Positions 36,487 to 49,829 of a DNA stretch of 64,000 nt are shown here, in pieces (the stretch's first letter is position 1; the number at the start of each line of letters is the position of its first letter). The notes below the pieces were generated by a model, which was not told the origin of the DNA, did no database searches, and worked only from the letters and a program-made list of their open reading frames with translations. This DNA is from Ephemerocybe angulata (taxonomy: Eukaryota; Basidiomycota; Agaricomycetes; Agaricales; Psathyrellaceae), in the NCBI GenBank assembly GCA_013368325.1, contig JAACJK010000067.1:62001-126000 (forward strand). The letters run 5' to 3'. The position numbers and the translations under genes are program-made.

Positions 36487-39400
36487 ATGTCCTCCAAAGG
36501 GGAGAAGAGACCGACCCCCAAGCGCCTCTTTTCCTTCGACACTCTCAAGTCTTCCAGCTCCAAGCGCTCGTCGTCAGAAGGGCACGGCACCACCAGCCAT
36601 GGCCGCACACTCTCGAGGGGGACGAATCTAACCGATGTCAGGGAGGGCGAACCGGGGAGTATATTGGACGATGGTGGATTTACGAGCCCGCCAATGCCGC
36701 CTTATCAGGACCCATTTGCATCGCGTCCAGGGAGCCCGGGGATGACGAGGTTCGAGCTACCCCGCACAGGCTCTCCAGCACCAGATAGCGTTCGTTCTGG
36801 GTCCCCAGCGCCTATTAAGAGGTGGGATACCCTTCGAAACCACGTCCTTCCTTCGTCTCGGCCCTCGACGCCCCCTTCAGTCCCGTCGCACGCGCACTCG
36901 CACTCATCTCGCCCGTCTGTCTCATCGTCTTCACGGCCCTCGACCCCCAAACCCTCGCGGTTCCCCCGCCTCGCATTCCGACAGGTCGTGGACCATGCAA
37001 AGGAAGCCCACGATACGCGAAAGCTCGCCGAAGAGATCCTGCGGACGTGTCAGGCGATACGCTACCCCGCAGATAGCCACCATCCGAAGGGCAAATCGGA
37101 CTCCGCGCATTCGACTGTGGGCGGGGGCTCGTCGATGTACATCCCGTTCATGTCAACGTCGACGCTCAATAACGGGGGATCTAACATCAATGCGACCGGA
37201 GCGTCGAAGAAGAGCGAGGGTAGAAGGCAGTCCCAAACCTCCCAGATGACCGGGGGTTCGTCTGCGAAGGGAGCAGTTTCTGTCAAGACGCTTCATTCGA
37301 TTATGTTCTATCATGCGGCACCTCCTTCCGATAGTGTGGCTGCCCCGGTTTACTTGCCACACGAGAACCATGTCCTGTCGACGCTCTTGACCCCATTCCA
37401 GATGCCGAGTATGTCTGGGAAATGGGAGGAGGAAAGGGCCTACGCCGTGGAGGCGTTCGATTTGCTGATCAAAGGTTGGCTCCCGAAGGATGAGGTGCGT
37501 TTCACCACACCTATGTGTCTCGAAAGTCGTTTAACAATCCGCAGGCAGCCAGCGCTGAACGGTGCATCTGGTGCTGCAAGGCGGCGCTTACGCCTGCGTC
37601 CCCCAATAGGAGTCGGATACTGTCACTCCTTCGCCGTCTGCTTGTTCCCGGGGAAAGGAGCAGATTATCGGTGTCGCCAAGTGTGTTCCAGACGATCACC
37701 CACGGCTTGTTCGTCCTCCAAGCATTCCTCCATTCGCCTCAAGCAGGACCGTTATTTGCGACCGAACTCGATCTCAGCAAGGACCTCATTGAGCAGTTCC
37801 TATCAGGTTCATATGGCGACATTGACGAGACACTTCTTGAGGAGGAGTATGGAGTTATACGCTTACCAGAAGACACGAGAGGCAGCCTCAGAAAGGCGGT
37901 CTTCCTGGAAGCGCTCGCACGATGCTTGGAGAACTGCGCGTTGTCATCCAGGGCGTGGTTGCTTCTCAATGTAGTAGAGGTGCGACGAACTATTCAAATT
38001 GGCATGGCACACGCTCATATTGTTGCACAGGATTATTGGCCTCTCTTGGGTCAAGACCAGGCGGCTTACTCGCCCTTGCAAACGGCTGTGCACTCCCGCA
38101 AGCTTAACACCTTCTGCCGTGCTGCGTATTCTCTGTTGCAGAGCCATGATCTGAAGGCTGGAGAAAAGCACGCAGTCGCTCAGCAAATTGTCGCCCTGCT
38201 GGAGACTCGGCTTATCCCTGAGAATGCACTACTTGACCAGACGCATGCCCTCGAAACGGGTGCCAGCATCGTCAGAGTGGTTGTTGAATGCCTGGTCTCG
38301 GACGACGCAAGAGACGCGACTAGGTGGGCAGTAACTACTATCTGTCGCTGGCTACATCATGAGGACCCACGATGGAAGCGCAATATGGACAAACACCTCC
38401 AAAAAATGGTAAGTCATCGCAACTATTGAAATCGTACGGGTCTGACTATCATTTCTCAGATCGCGGGCCAACCATGGCCGAATGTCTTCAAGTTCTTTTC
38501 CTCTGCACTTCAACATATTCCAGACGCTGATAGGAAAGTCGTCATATCGATTGCCTTGCCACACCTTAACGACGTAAGAGTTTTACTTCGCATTTCTGCG
38601 CCACAACGAAACTGACCTCGACTAGCGTATGCTCAACGACCCACCTCCTGACAAGACCCCAGAACTCGGTAACCTGCTGAACACAATATCCCGACTGTAC
38701 CCTCCCATCTTCTTCAAACCTCTCTTCCTTTGCGCCGTATCCGCGAAGGAGTTCACTGTCGTCAACCACCTCTGCACCATTGTGACTTACTCTCGGTATG
38801 TGGAAGACTTCTGGGTCCGCGACCCGGAGATGCTGTCGATGGCTCTTCTGAGTGATACGGGCGGGTCGAAGGAAAGTGTTATGTGGTCGTCGGCGAATGT
38901 ACCTTGGACGGCGGCGAGACTCGGGCAGTCGGTTCTTATGGTTGAGTTTATCAACCAATTGCAGACGATGAGGCGGCTGAAAGAAGCTGGATCGGTATGT
39001 GTGCTATTCTAAGTCACCTTCGCCAATGCTCACGTTTGTCGTTGGCCTGTATCAGTACACGGACTCGGCATTTGCATCCATCGGAAAATTCATAGTGGCG
39101 CTGGAGAGCAGGTTGAGTATTCTCATTGAAACAAGGGTATGTTATCTTTAACTTAACGTTGGCAATCGTCCTGACTATCCACCAAGGAGAAGAAGGCTCT
39201 CATCGCGCCTTCTCAGAGAATGCTCCTTTGCATGATCTTCAGGGAGTTCAGGCTGCTGACTCGATCAATGAAACCGTACGTTATCCGAAGGTTGTCTATC
39301 ATAGGGGGATGAAAATCTAACTTGATTGGCTAGTGCTCCTTGGCTCCAACGCACGATCAACTGGTTCACAGAGTTTTACGTCGAGGATGACTTCGCAGGG

Positions 39401-42400
39401 GACCTCGAGCAAGAAGTTCACGAAGCGATGGAGCGAATCCATGGGATGTATGCTGCAGCGCAGAGCGGTGCCAAGCATAGTGAACAGCAGGTACGTGGGT
39501 TGAGTCCTTTCGGGTTGGTGTATGTGGCTAATGGCTTGTTTTAGCGTCGCAGTACTATGATCTTGTCCAGTTCGTCTCAGCGAAAGCAGTCGTCACATTC
39601 GGCAACGCCGTCTGATATCCTGGACCTATGTGCGATGTTCGAAAAGAGGAAGCCGTTGATAGACGGTCTTCTGAAAGGCTTCCCTTCCAAAGCTTTGAAA
39701 CTATTGGTAGTCGTTTCGCCAATGCTACATGAGGGAGATTATCTTAGGATTGCGCCGATCTTATGGGAGAATGGTCTGGCAGATACAGGGGATGCGTCGA
39801 CTACAGCTTCGGTAAGTTTCTCCTTAACTTGACTCGAACCATTTACTGATGTCTTATCTAGGCCTGCTTCCTCGTCATGCAATGCGCTGAGAAGACTTCG
39901 ATGGACACATTGGCGATGATTGAGGTCAACCTACGCAGGTAAGTTTCAGGTTTTCCCTCTGGTATTATGTACTAACTTGCTTGCAGCTCGGATGACAGGA
40001 CAAGGCTGGAAGCGGTTCGCAAGATTGGCATCCTAGTCAACTGGAGGTTCCAAATCATGACCCAGAACGTTCTCGCGGATCGCAGTCACAGGCCCTTCAA
40101 GATGGCTCGCATCCCACTCCCCTTTGTCCCCACCGATATGGGAACGACGCTGTACATCCCGTCTGAAGATGCAAATGAGTCTGGGGAGAAGAGCGATGTG
40201 CCGACGGAGTTGAAGAAGCAGCTGGCAGAACTTGGTTGGGTAGAACACGATTCGGGACCGATAGACCCTCAGCAAATCTGGATCAAAACGCCAATGTCCC
40301 TGTTTCCGATCTCGCAGCTGGATAGGATGGATGTCACGACTAGCCTCAACCCCTTGGATGTTGGGCTTGGGCAAGGAGGCCAATCACCGCTTCCCAGCCC
40401 CCAGCCATCACCTCGGCGTGGTGCGAGGGGAAGACAGGAGTCAGCAGAAGAAGCGCATGCGGGAGTCCTTCGACGGAACTCGACGTCTGGGGGACCTGTG
40501 GCGTCCCAGAAACGGCGCGCCATTTTCGTCCCGCCTTTGGCGAATGTCTTCATCCGCTTGACTACGCTCCTTCATGACCCGAATTTCGTCATTGCCTCAA
40601 CTACCCGATCGATTCTACTGGACCTCATGAGAAACGACCCTTCTCTACTGTCGCGGCCGGTCATGGACATCCTTGCCGGAGAGCACAAGGATATCGAGTT
40701 GGCGATCTCGACTCTGTCTAACCTCTTAGATGTTCATCAGGCTCTGCCTCCCCCGATGAGCCATACCATATTCAATCACCTCATGGGGTTCTTGAAGTGG
40801 TCCGCTCGACAGTACGACATGCCGGAGACGTTGCGGGACTATGCTTTGACGCTGGCTATGCTCTCGTCGGTCACGACCCAAGTCAGCGGCATGAGCTTCC
40901 GCGAAATTCGACGCTCGAAGACAGACGCGTTTGTCATCCCCTCGGGTGCGCTGTGGTTCCCGACCTCCGCCCCCAGAGGCCCCATGTTCCCGCGGGGCAC
41001 TGAGGACTTTGCCGATCCGTTTGAGGACATCACGGGGAAGGTCATCTCGCTTACCGTCGTTCGAATCTCCCAGAACCTCTTGTTCCTTGCGCTATTGAAG
41101 CGGAACGGGCAGGAGGTCAACATGATTCGCAAGAGCATGACGCGGTTTGTGTTGCCATCGTTGTCCCCGGAGACGGTCGAGCCTCGGGCTTTGGAGCTGA
41201 CGGAGCTGTTGCCGGGGAAGCAGGAGTACATGTTGCAACCGGATTCGACGATCGAGACGCTCTCGATGGTTCTTGCGCGGAGCCATTTGATGCTCTTGGC
41301 TCAGATCTTCCGAGCTATGTCGAGGCACTTGAGCGATCGTAATGAGCTTGCCACCATGATTGATGGAGTGAATCGGATTCTGTGTGTGCATGGACACGAT
41401 ATTGGAATCGTGGGCCACTCCTTGATTGGTGAGTCCTCTTTTTTGTCTACTTAATAGTCGACTTGTACTCAACCGGGCGCTTTAGCTCTAATGGTAGCCA
41501 CCACACGGTTCAGACGACTCTTCACTTCAAGGACGGCATATACTCTGTTCGTTCCAGCTCTTATCAAAGTCTACACCGAGTCGGCCGAGCACCCCGGCAT
41601 ACGCCCTGCTATCGAATACGCGTTCAACCGATTCTACGCCCTTCACAAGGATTCCTTCCTATATCAGAGCCTCGGAGTCGTAGGCCAGATGGCCATGTAC
41701 CCGACTATCGATGAAAAGGTTCTCGCTGAGAGCGTCTATACGCTCTTCTTCTCGTTGACGAAGGCGGTCATTGCAGGGGTCGACGCTGCTGGTATTCACA
41801 ATGTCAACAAAGGCCAGGAGAGGGAGGCCCTCATCGTCAACACTGCGGAGGAGAAGCCTCAGACGTTCTTGGCGGCCATCAAGAGGGCTGACTCCGCGAC
41901 TAGCCAGCTCACAGTCCTCTTCCCGGAAGAGTACGAGGTGGATCGGCTCCGTATGGACAATTTCATTCGGCTGTTCCTCACCGTTATCGCGCATGACCTT
42001 TCGATCATCCGAGCTCAGCACTATCTACGTCTCCTACGACTCTTGGCTCCCCAGCTGCACAACAGCTCATCGTCGGCCCGCACAGTCCTCCTCGAAGGCA
42101 TCTCAGCCCTGGGAGCGATTATGGTCAAGGGTGCGCCGAAGTCAAGGGCTCCCGACCCAACGTATGGGAAGGCATCCGATGGATCTGGAGCGTTTTCGTC
42201 GACGGCGGAGAACCATTCTGCAGACCAGTCTCGCATCCCGAGCGACCTCAAAGCAATGCGGATGGATTACCTGCGCCTCATCCTCGGACTTGGTCAAGCA
42301 GGCGGTGAACTCTCCCTCAAGACAGCTCGACAGGGCCTGGATATCGTCAAGCTCATCCTGAAGGACTCATCTTCTCTCCCAACCTCGGTCGGGATCTCGT

Positions 42401-44940
42401 CGACTTCAATACCCAACGCGGAGGTCGATAATCAGGCCATGTCGACATATATTTCTGACTTTGTTAGAATGCTCTTGATTCGCGACCAGCCACCCCTCGT
42501 CAAAGCTGTCAACATCTTTTTACAAGACCTCGCACCTATCCTCCACGCCCACATGATCACCCTAGACTTTAGCGGCGTGTTCGAAACCATCTACGAGCTA
42601 GTCACTATGCCCAACTACGCAACCGAAGCTTCGTTTTCACAGGTGGTCATCGGCGAGATATGCACGGCGGGGTTGGCAGGATGCGAGCTTGCAGCCTCGG
42701 AGAACCAGTTCCACGTCGTCTTGTCGCTTCCCTTCCGAACTGCGTTCATCAAGCTCCTCGCTGAGTGCGTATTTGTGCAAGGGGCGGATGTCGTGGCGGA
42801 GATAGAGAAGAGGTCCCCAACATACTTGTTCCTCGCTGGGGTGGTCTTTCCGCTGGTGCTGGAACTCAAGACGGACGTTCAGCTCAATGCCGATGGGTTG
42901 AGGACCACTGCGCGTCATCGGACTGTCCTGTCCAGTGCATGGCTGAGGTTACTTTTCTATGCGATGAATGCGTGTCAGAGGAGCCTTCTCAGTGGGAGAG
43001 GAAAGGACGGTGGTGGCGGTGCAGGCGGCTTGCTGACTGTTGCAGGCTCAATCCAGCGGTCGAGGTCGAGGGATAAGACCAACGATGAGCAGGGTGGTAC
43101 TGGAGGTGGAAGTCGCCGAGGACGAGGACGTGCCGTCAACGCTCATATGAGGGCACAGGTCCCCGTTTTCGTGATGGGGCTGCAGATCGTCAAAGCCATC
43201 GTCGTTCGGGCAGAACTCGATATATCGACTACTATCCTTGGGATTTGGGAGCGGATTGCGAGCTTTTTGAAGGCGATGATATCCGAAGGGAATGCAGACT
43301 TTGCGACGCGTGGAAGCATTGTCGGTGGCTGGAGGAGCGCGATGACTAGTCAGGTCGCTTCCCCTGCTGTGTCGCCAACCACATCACCCAGAGCGAGTTT
43401 CTTGAATCCGGCATCGGCAAACGCCAGTGCGAGTAACCTGTTCGTTCAGTCTCCATCCTCCCCAACCTTTCGTCTGTCTGCTTTTGCCGGTGCAGATATT
43501 GGAGAACCTGGGGCCATTTTACGAAGGCCTAGGGTTCTAGATTACATGCTTTGGTCAACTCTCGAATTCCTCTGGGCATATCGCAGTCCTCTCCGGATAC
43601 AGCTCCGACTGCTGACGACCGAGAAGATTGTTGCCTTGGACCTCCAGCTTCGGATGAAAGGGGTATCTGGAGGAAGCATCCGTACTCCAATGTCGAGCCA
43701 CCCTCCTTCTCCACGAAGTAGACGTGTATCCTCTGTCTTTGTCAAAAGTCGGGGCGAGAGGGGTCATCGAACGCCCCCGGGTGTTTCTCCCGAAGTGTCG
43801 CCTTTGCTGCTCCCAACTACGAACCCATCCTTCTCAGGCAGCGCCCATCTCACCCCGTTATCTCTCGACCCCCGCTCCACTCCAAGCTCCAGGTTCCACA
43901 GCCCCGCGAACTCCCCCTTCCTCGATGTTCAGCAACCGGCTACCCCTATGAATCAACGACGGCCTGGGTACCAGATATCCCCCAGCCCATTCAGCCGTCC
44001 AATTGGGGCCCCAAGAATCGTGCATCTCGGACCAACAAGTCCATCGGCGCTTCAGAACCAACCATATCCGATTTCTCCCAGCGGAGTTCTCCTTTCGAAT
44101 AGCAACAGTGGAGGGGGGAGTAGAGTTAGCACGTTGGGTGCGGGGTTGAGAGCTGGACTGGGCGCGATCAGTGCTGGAGGTGGAAAGAAGAAGGATAGAG
44201 ACAGTAGCCGTGGGAGGGGCGGTTCTGACCGGAGAGCAGGGGAGGTGACGGTGACGGGGAGCGATTTGCTAAGGATGACTAAGATCAAGTCCATTAAACT
44301 CGTTGAAGGGACGTATCGACGCATCCGCGGAGTGCAAGCACTCATGGGTTACGAATTGCTGCTCCCTTTGCCTAGTCATGGTAGTGGTAGGCGGGATGAC
44401 CAGGATGGAATGGAAGGGGACGACGAGGACGAGATGGACATGGTGAAGACTTGGACGAGGAGCCAGGCGCTGGCTGCTATCGGGCAAGAGACGAAAGATC
44501 TCTTGGATGAGTTTGAGTACTGGATGAGAGCTGCTGAGACGCAAGACCTTGATGCCGATGCAAACGCTGATTCGGACGAGGAACCCCTTGGGGAGGATGG
44601 CGCGGCTCCCTCTCCGAATATCCAGGTGGACGACTTTGGTGTCATCACGAGTCCTGGAGGGCCTCGTTCGTCGAGTAGTGGGATGTATGGGCCTGGGAGC
44701 GCGAGTATGACCGCAGACCGCACGACGCAGTTGCTCCATCCCAACTCTTATGTTCCTGGAGGCAGGCAGATGCTTGGGAGAAGTTGGCAGAGCAATGTGG
44801 AGGGGAGCGAGGAGGGCGATTTCAATGATCGGAGCAGTATTGTTATTGAGGTTGATTCAACCTTTGTAGCCGAGTCGCCTAACCCATCACCCACTCCCTC
44901 GCCCTCACAGCGTAGACAGTTAAGAGTAATTCGACTGTAG
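36487..44940 (+). CDS. very large helical-repeat-like protein, possible UNC80 family
   Basis: Eleven exons (36487-37494, 37545-38408, 38460-38573, 38626-38994, 39056-39136, 39187-39275, 39334-39490, 39545-39811, 39862-39938, 39987-41428, 41486-44940) join in frame to about 2640 residues. The N-terminal 160 residues are Ser/Pro/Arg-rich and probably disordered (RLFSFDTLKSSSSKRSSSEG, SRPSTPPSV). The middle is rich in amphipathic helices (VFLEALARCLENCALSSRAW, VVVECLVSDDARDATRWAV, HLMLLAQIFRAMSRHLSDRN, ALIKVYTESAEHPGIRPAIE), like ARM/HEAT scaffolds. The last 600 residues are again Ser/Pro/Gly-rich with acidic patches. No catalytic motif is seen. From length, layout and C-terminal style I suspect the fungal UNC80-like family (auxiliary subunit of NALCN/Cch1-type cation channels), but this is recall, not an alignment. 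Other giant scaffolds remain possible. Confidence 0.85.
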
Positions 44941-45140
44941 TAGCACCCTTTTATTATGCATCGGTAATTTATACCGTATTATTTGGCGAGGGATATATTC
45001 GGGACAGAGGGCTTTTTTGAGTCAGTTGGGTATACGAGGGTATGAGTGAAGGGAGCGGAAGAAATCGAGTTCGAATTCCGAGGAAATAGGCCAGCCAAGA
45101 GCAAAGACTACTAGTAGGTCAACTTCAAAGCGAGGAAATT

Positions 45141-46612
45141 TTACAGCCCGAGAGCAACCTGTGATCCTGCGACGAGCAGGGCCGTGAACCCAAGAACGGC
45201 CAACTGCCACTTGCCACCCTCGACGCCGAGCATCGTCATTCCTCGCCCCACGCCATTCAAGTTCGTCGATCGGTTAGTATAAGCGACGACGGGCACACCC
45301 CCGGTACCGTTGCTTGCATAGACGTAGGAGGTGATGTCCGTCGCATTCGTAGCGTTTGCCGAGGAGATGAGGGAAGGGAGATTAGCACACTTGACTGAAA
45401 CGGATTTCACGAGTGCGGAGAATTGGCCAGCGGATTTGTAGTCGGGGTCATTCCAGTCGATCATTCCTCCAGCCCATTCCACGGTGCCTTTGCCTGAGGA
45501 CTCGATGCCTGCGGGCCAGATGCTGTTTGAAGAAATGGGTAAATAGGCTCTATATTTATGAAGAGAAGGGGCGTACGAGAGTTGGACACGGGAGGGTGTA
45601 TTGGGATAGCGAGTTAGGCCTCCTTCGACGAAGTCGGATTTCTTAACGGTGCGAACGACCTTTCCGTCAATGGACCAGGAGAGCGAGTCGGGCTGCCAGT
45701 CAATCTACTCCGAATAAGCATTTAAGACCCAGAGGATACGTTGATGCACTCACTGTGAAATCATGGTAGTTACTGTAGGTATCAGAGAGGCCCGTATGTG
45801 TCGCGCCGTTGGTCTTATCCGTCGCTACACATCCAGTTAAATAAGGCGGTTTCTGCAGTCCGGAATGAAACACTCACGGATGTAACCTTGCCAGAAGAGG
45901 TTGCTTTGACCCTCAGTGGTAGCAGCACCGGGGAATTCCCAATCAATTTCGTCCTTAATGTCGCTCATGGTGATGAATGCTGTGACAACCCCCTTCCAGC
46001 GACCGGTCTTGACTGTCCGTTCGCTTTCGTTAGAGGCAAAAGAAGATCATGTAAGGGGGACGTTACTTACGTTTCGCGGTGATAGTTCCATAGTGCACGT
46101 AGCGAGTGGACGAAAGCTTCGTGCCTCCATTCTTCTCGGTCAAGGTCATGGCCAACTCGCCACCTGTCTTGTTAGTGTTGAAGATGTTGCCGCTGTCAAG
46201 AACCCAGTCGTATTGCGTGGCGTTGCCTTCAAAGAATGTTGAGTTGCTCAGGATTCGGGAATTATCCGTGAAAACATATTCCGCATCTTTGCAGACGGGC
46301 TCAGGTTTGCATGAGTCGATTGACCGAGAGGCGAAGGGGTTGCATCCGCCAAGGCAGAACTGTATCGGTGTAAACCTTCATTTGAAACGGAATAGAGGAT
46401 TGAAGCGTACATGACCAGAGCCGCAGAAACCGAATTCACTGCAGCAAGGTGCGGAGAACGGGCATGGTGTTGTCACATTGCTATAGGAACATTAGCCTCC
46501 GCCATCCTCCCGCGAAATTGCCGTGCTTCACGCACCAAGCCGTGGCCTTGACGCTCTCTCCAGCTAGTATGGCGACCAAGAATGGCAGACCAATTGACAG
46601 TGTTGACCACAT
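45141..46612 (-). CDS. Crh-type GH16 chitin-glucan transglycosylase with chitin-binding module
   Basis: Multi-exon minus-strand gene. Exon 1 (46612-46536) encodes a signal peptide (MWSTLSIGLPFLVAILAGES). A cysteine-rich CBM18-like module follows (CNVTTPCPFSAPCCSEFGFC, GSGHFCLGGCNP). The GH16 domain has GELAMTLTEKNGGTKLSSTR, RYVHYGTITAKLKTGRWKGV and the catalytic DEIDWEF (nucleophile and acid/base Glu in ExDxxE order), then NLFWQGYI, YHDFTIDWQPDSLSWSIDGK and EWAGGMIDWNDPDY. The C-terminus is Ser/Thr/Asn-rich and ends in a hydrophobic tail (LAVLGFTALLVAGSQVALGL), as in GPI-anchored Crh proteins. The enzyme cross-links chitin to beta-glucan at the cell surface or wall. The exon order and active site look intact. 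Homologues: yeast Crh1/Utr2. Confidence 0.9.
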
Positions 46613-47260
46613 TGCTTATACGGTTCCTCAAGGTTTGGTATGTCGTTCTACAACTCCGGTCAGCCAATTCTTTATGCACGTTCTGTTGTATGAATATACA
46701 TTTCAGATGGAGAGTATTCGGGCTACCTGCGCCTTTGATTATGGTGGAGTGAGTGTATGAGAGAGTGTGGGGGAGGTGAAGGACAGAGAGAGAGAGGAAA
46801 CCTGGAATGGTGGCCGCTAGACGAGAAAGCTTGTTTCCCGCACAATTGCTTGGACGCGACTTCTTGGTCCCTGCGGCTGTGCTGATCTTCGCAGGCCAAG
46901 CGGCTTGTCCGCCGCCGAGTCGGCTACGTCAAAAATTACTTGGAGACTTACAGTGTACACTGGGCTTTAAGGTTACGTTTATACGGCGTTTGTCTTGCTC
47001 TGATTGGCGCCCAAGCAGTTTTGCACCGCCGATCTCTGTTGAACTAGCGCTCGTCCGAATACGATCGCAAAACTCCGCCCTATTCCATCACCCGAGCATC
47101 CCGGGATTGATGAGCCAGAGAAGAGAGGACGTGTTGCAAGTGCCAAGGGCAAAACATAGCTGATTCTATTAGAACCGGCCCATCATGGCGATAAGCAAGT
47201 AGGTGTGCAGTAGGGTACATATGTGATAAGTTGGGACGCCCAGGTTCTACAGAGAAGCCT
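46613..47260. promoter_or_regulatory. promoter side of the Crh-type gene, with CT tract
   Basis: On the minus strand a CT-repeat tract (forward GAGAGAGAGAGG, about 46786-46797) lies about 170 bp upstream of the Crh ATG, typical of fungal leaders. The rest also holds the 3' flank of carbonic anhydrase copy 1. No gene seen. Confidence 0.45.
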
Positions 47261-48427
47261 TCAATGCCGGCGAACAAGCGAGGCAGCAGATGCAGGGAAC
47301 GGGATCGCCGGAACGGTTGACCCACGAGGCCCAACAGAGACACCCAGATCTTTCACCTCACCGTTCTCAATGTCGTAGATCCAGCCATGGATGAAGAATG
47401 GGTGGGCGCTATCTTGTAGAAGCTAGCGTCATGAATTTCAGATCACAGTTTATGGGCAGATGAACCAAACGACAGACAACTCACCTCCACTACCATTGTG
47501 TCTGATGCGATCCTCTTCACAGTATTTTTTACGTTCTCTTCCACGAGAGCACGGAACCCAGCTATATCACAGTGAAGCGGTATCAGTAAATAGTACGAAG
47601 TAGTAACGCTATTACACAAGGAAAACTTACCATCGTGCAAGGCGGGAGCTGACACAGTCCCATTGCCCTGGTTGCGATGCCTCATCTCAACGACTTCCTT
47701 GCTAGAAAACAGAAAGGGTAAATAATTTTGTTCATATGAGGAATGATATACAAACCGTTCGGAGGTCTGGTAAGTAACCCGAATAGGTGCAATCCATTGC
47801 TGGATGGCAGCTGTAGCTTCGTCCCAAGGCAGAGAGGGAGGGGTGGCGACAGATGCTGCGACACCTCCACACCCGTAGTGACCCATCACCACAACGTGCT
47901 TAACGTGGAGCTCTTCAAGCCCATACGCAAGGATAGAACGACTATTAATGTGATGTGAGTAACTGCTTCCGACATAGCTGCTTCGAGAACTACGCACATG
48001 TTGGAATCCTGCCGAGAATACTGGTTCGCGATGTTCCTCTCAGCAAAGAAAGTTCCGGGCTTCGCGTCGAAGACTGTTCCTTCGCTGACGCGACTGTCGG
48101 AACAACCAATGAAAAGAAAAGGAGGATCTGCGATACGACGCAAGGGTCAATCAAGAATTCTCAGCGCTGGTGGAGCGCCAGCGGGCTACTTGTTATACGA
48201 CACGTACGTTGGCCATTCTTCGCAAGGTCTTGCAACAATGCTGGGTCCTTTGCACGGAAAGCCTGGTTTCCTTGATACAAAACATCGAAGTCACTTGCAC
48301 TGGGTGCATCGCTCCTGCTGGATAAGATTTTGGCCTCGTCGGATGGCACAGTCAAAGCTGAGGTATGGAGGAAGGCAGTGAAAAGGGATGAGGAGAGCAC
48401 GAAAAGAGCGAGGGGTGGTCGAAGCAT
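47261..48427 (-). CDS. secreted beta-class carbonic anhydrase, copy 1
   Basis: Multi-exon minus-strand gene starting at ATG 48427. The N-terminus MLRPPLALFVLSSSLFTAFL is a signal peptide. FLFIGCSDSRVSEGTVFDAK gives the zinc ligand Cys and the Asp-Arg dyad of beta-carbonic anhydrases; FFAERNIANQYS follows. HVVVMGHYGCGGVAASVA gives the second His and Cys zinc ligands. Later blocks are WIAPIR, EMRHRNQG, AGFRALVEENVKNTVKRIAS and FFIHGWIYDIENGEVKDLGV, ending SLVRRH with TGA at 47261-47263. It interconverts CO2 and bicarbonate; secretion to the outside or secretory pathway is inferred from the signal peptide and is unusual, since most fungal beta enzymes are cytosolic or mitochondrial. A TATAAA (minus strand, 48506-48501) lies about 75 bp upstream. 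It is paralogous to the gene at 49830. Confidence 0.9.
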
Positions 48428-48500
48428 CTTCAACGACTAGTGTGTATCCTGGATAGAAAAGAAGAGAAACTGGAATATGGGCTCCAGGTGGGTTCAGAGA

Positions 48501-48506
48501 TTTATA
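48501..48506 (-). promoter_or_regulatory. TATA box of carbonic anhydrase copy 1
   Basis: TATAAA on the minus strand, about 75 bp before the ATG at 48427. Confidence 0.5.
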
Positions 48507-49829
48507 TGTATGTGGGCGCTGCGTAACGTTCTTCGGAAGCCTGCATTACGACCCTATGTCGTTAATCATCTGTCATTTCGGGGCTATGTCGATAGGTCGA
48601 TATCGCGGTTTATCGTGCGTGGCGCGCTGTGACAATCATGTTAATGCTCGGTGTGTGAAGGAGTAGAAGAAAGCCAAAGCAAATTTAAATACACAGCTAC
48701 TCCAGGTAAAGAAGTCGCGCAGAACTTATCAGAAAGCAGAGATAAAATTAAAGCCAGTCCCAGCACTACGCCTTCTGTAGCGGCAGAAGCTAACATTTCG
48801 CGAGCTACATACCCCGTTCTCGCCAAGCCAAATGCCTATCGCCAGCCACGTTGGATCAGGCGCGCCAATATATTAGTTCCATCTGCCAGTGGCACGGCTA
48901 GTACTCACTGGCCTCGGGCCGCCCGCCGCATTCCCTGAATGACTTCCAGGTCTTCAAGGGAGTGTAGAAGAGAGATCATTGCTCGAAAAGCTGGCCAAGT
49001 CTGAGTGCTGTTATCTCTGCGAAATGGGAAGTTCTCTTCCCGTTTTCAGAGGTTCTCGGCGCCCTTGGCAACTTGGCAGGATTTGCACATTAAATGACGG
49101 GGCAGGCTGCGATTTAACTCTGGCTGCATTGGATGTGTAGCCGAGACAATCAGATCCAAGCGGTACTTTGGCGTACTTGGGCATCCTTGTGCTACAAAGG
49201 GGGCTGTGGGCGAGCACCCCGGTCGGAACGATTTCGTGCTGGTCGGCGGTCGTTCGACGTAGGGTGGATGCTTGGTTCCATTGATTGACCCGTATGGATT
49301 GGGGATCTGGAGAAAGGGAGGACCTAAATATGGGGGAGATTGCACATCGCCAATTGAGAACGTAGTGATGGTGAAAAGTTGCTTTGATCTGAGGGCGCGA
49401 ACAACGCGCCAGTTTACGGATCAGGTGTTTGCTCCTATTTACGCGATCTGATCAAGGCTGTTTAAGCGCCCGCGGGTTTTGCCTCCTGCAGTTGCCACAA
49501 GAAGCGCCTTGTGCCTTTTGAAAGATCAGAGCATTCAGGTAGGTGATCAACTCTCAGCGCCAAAGCAGCTGTAGAATTACCTAGCTCGGATGGCTGATGG
49601 CTTACCACACGAATGAAGTAGGCACATGCTCGATTAGTAGCTTATGAAGGAGCGCGTGGAACGCGGTACGTCAGATCGTAAACTTGTCCATAACATTCAG
49701 AGATGTGATATCTGATGCATACATCCGTAATATAGGTCTAAGACTATGGGTTGGGGCGCGTCGGCGTGCAGAGAATGATATGTATGAAGGACATTCGACC
49801 GCCTTCCCCGTAAGTTGCGCAGCCAATAA
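48507..49829. other. interval between the two carbonic anhydrase genes
   Basis: About 1.3 kb forming the upstream region of copy 1 and the 3' flank of copy 2. No coding region recognised; a plus-strand frame at 48651-48938 lacks any motif. Confidence 0.5.
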
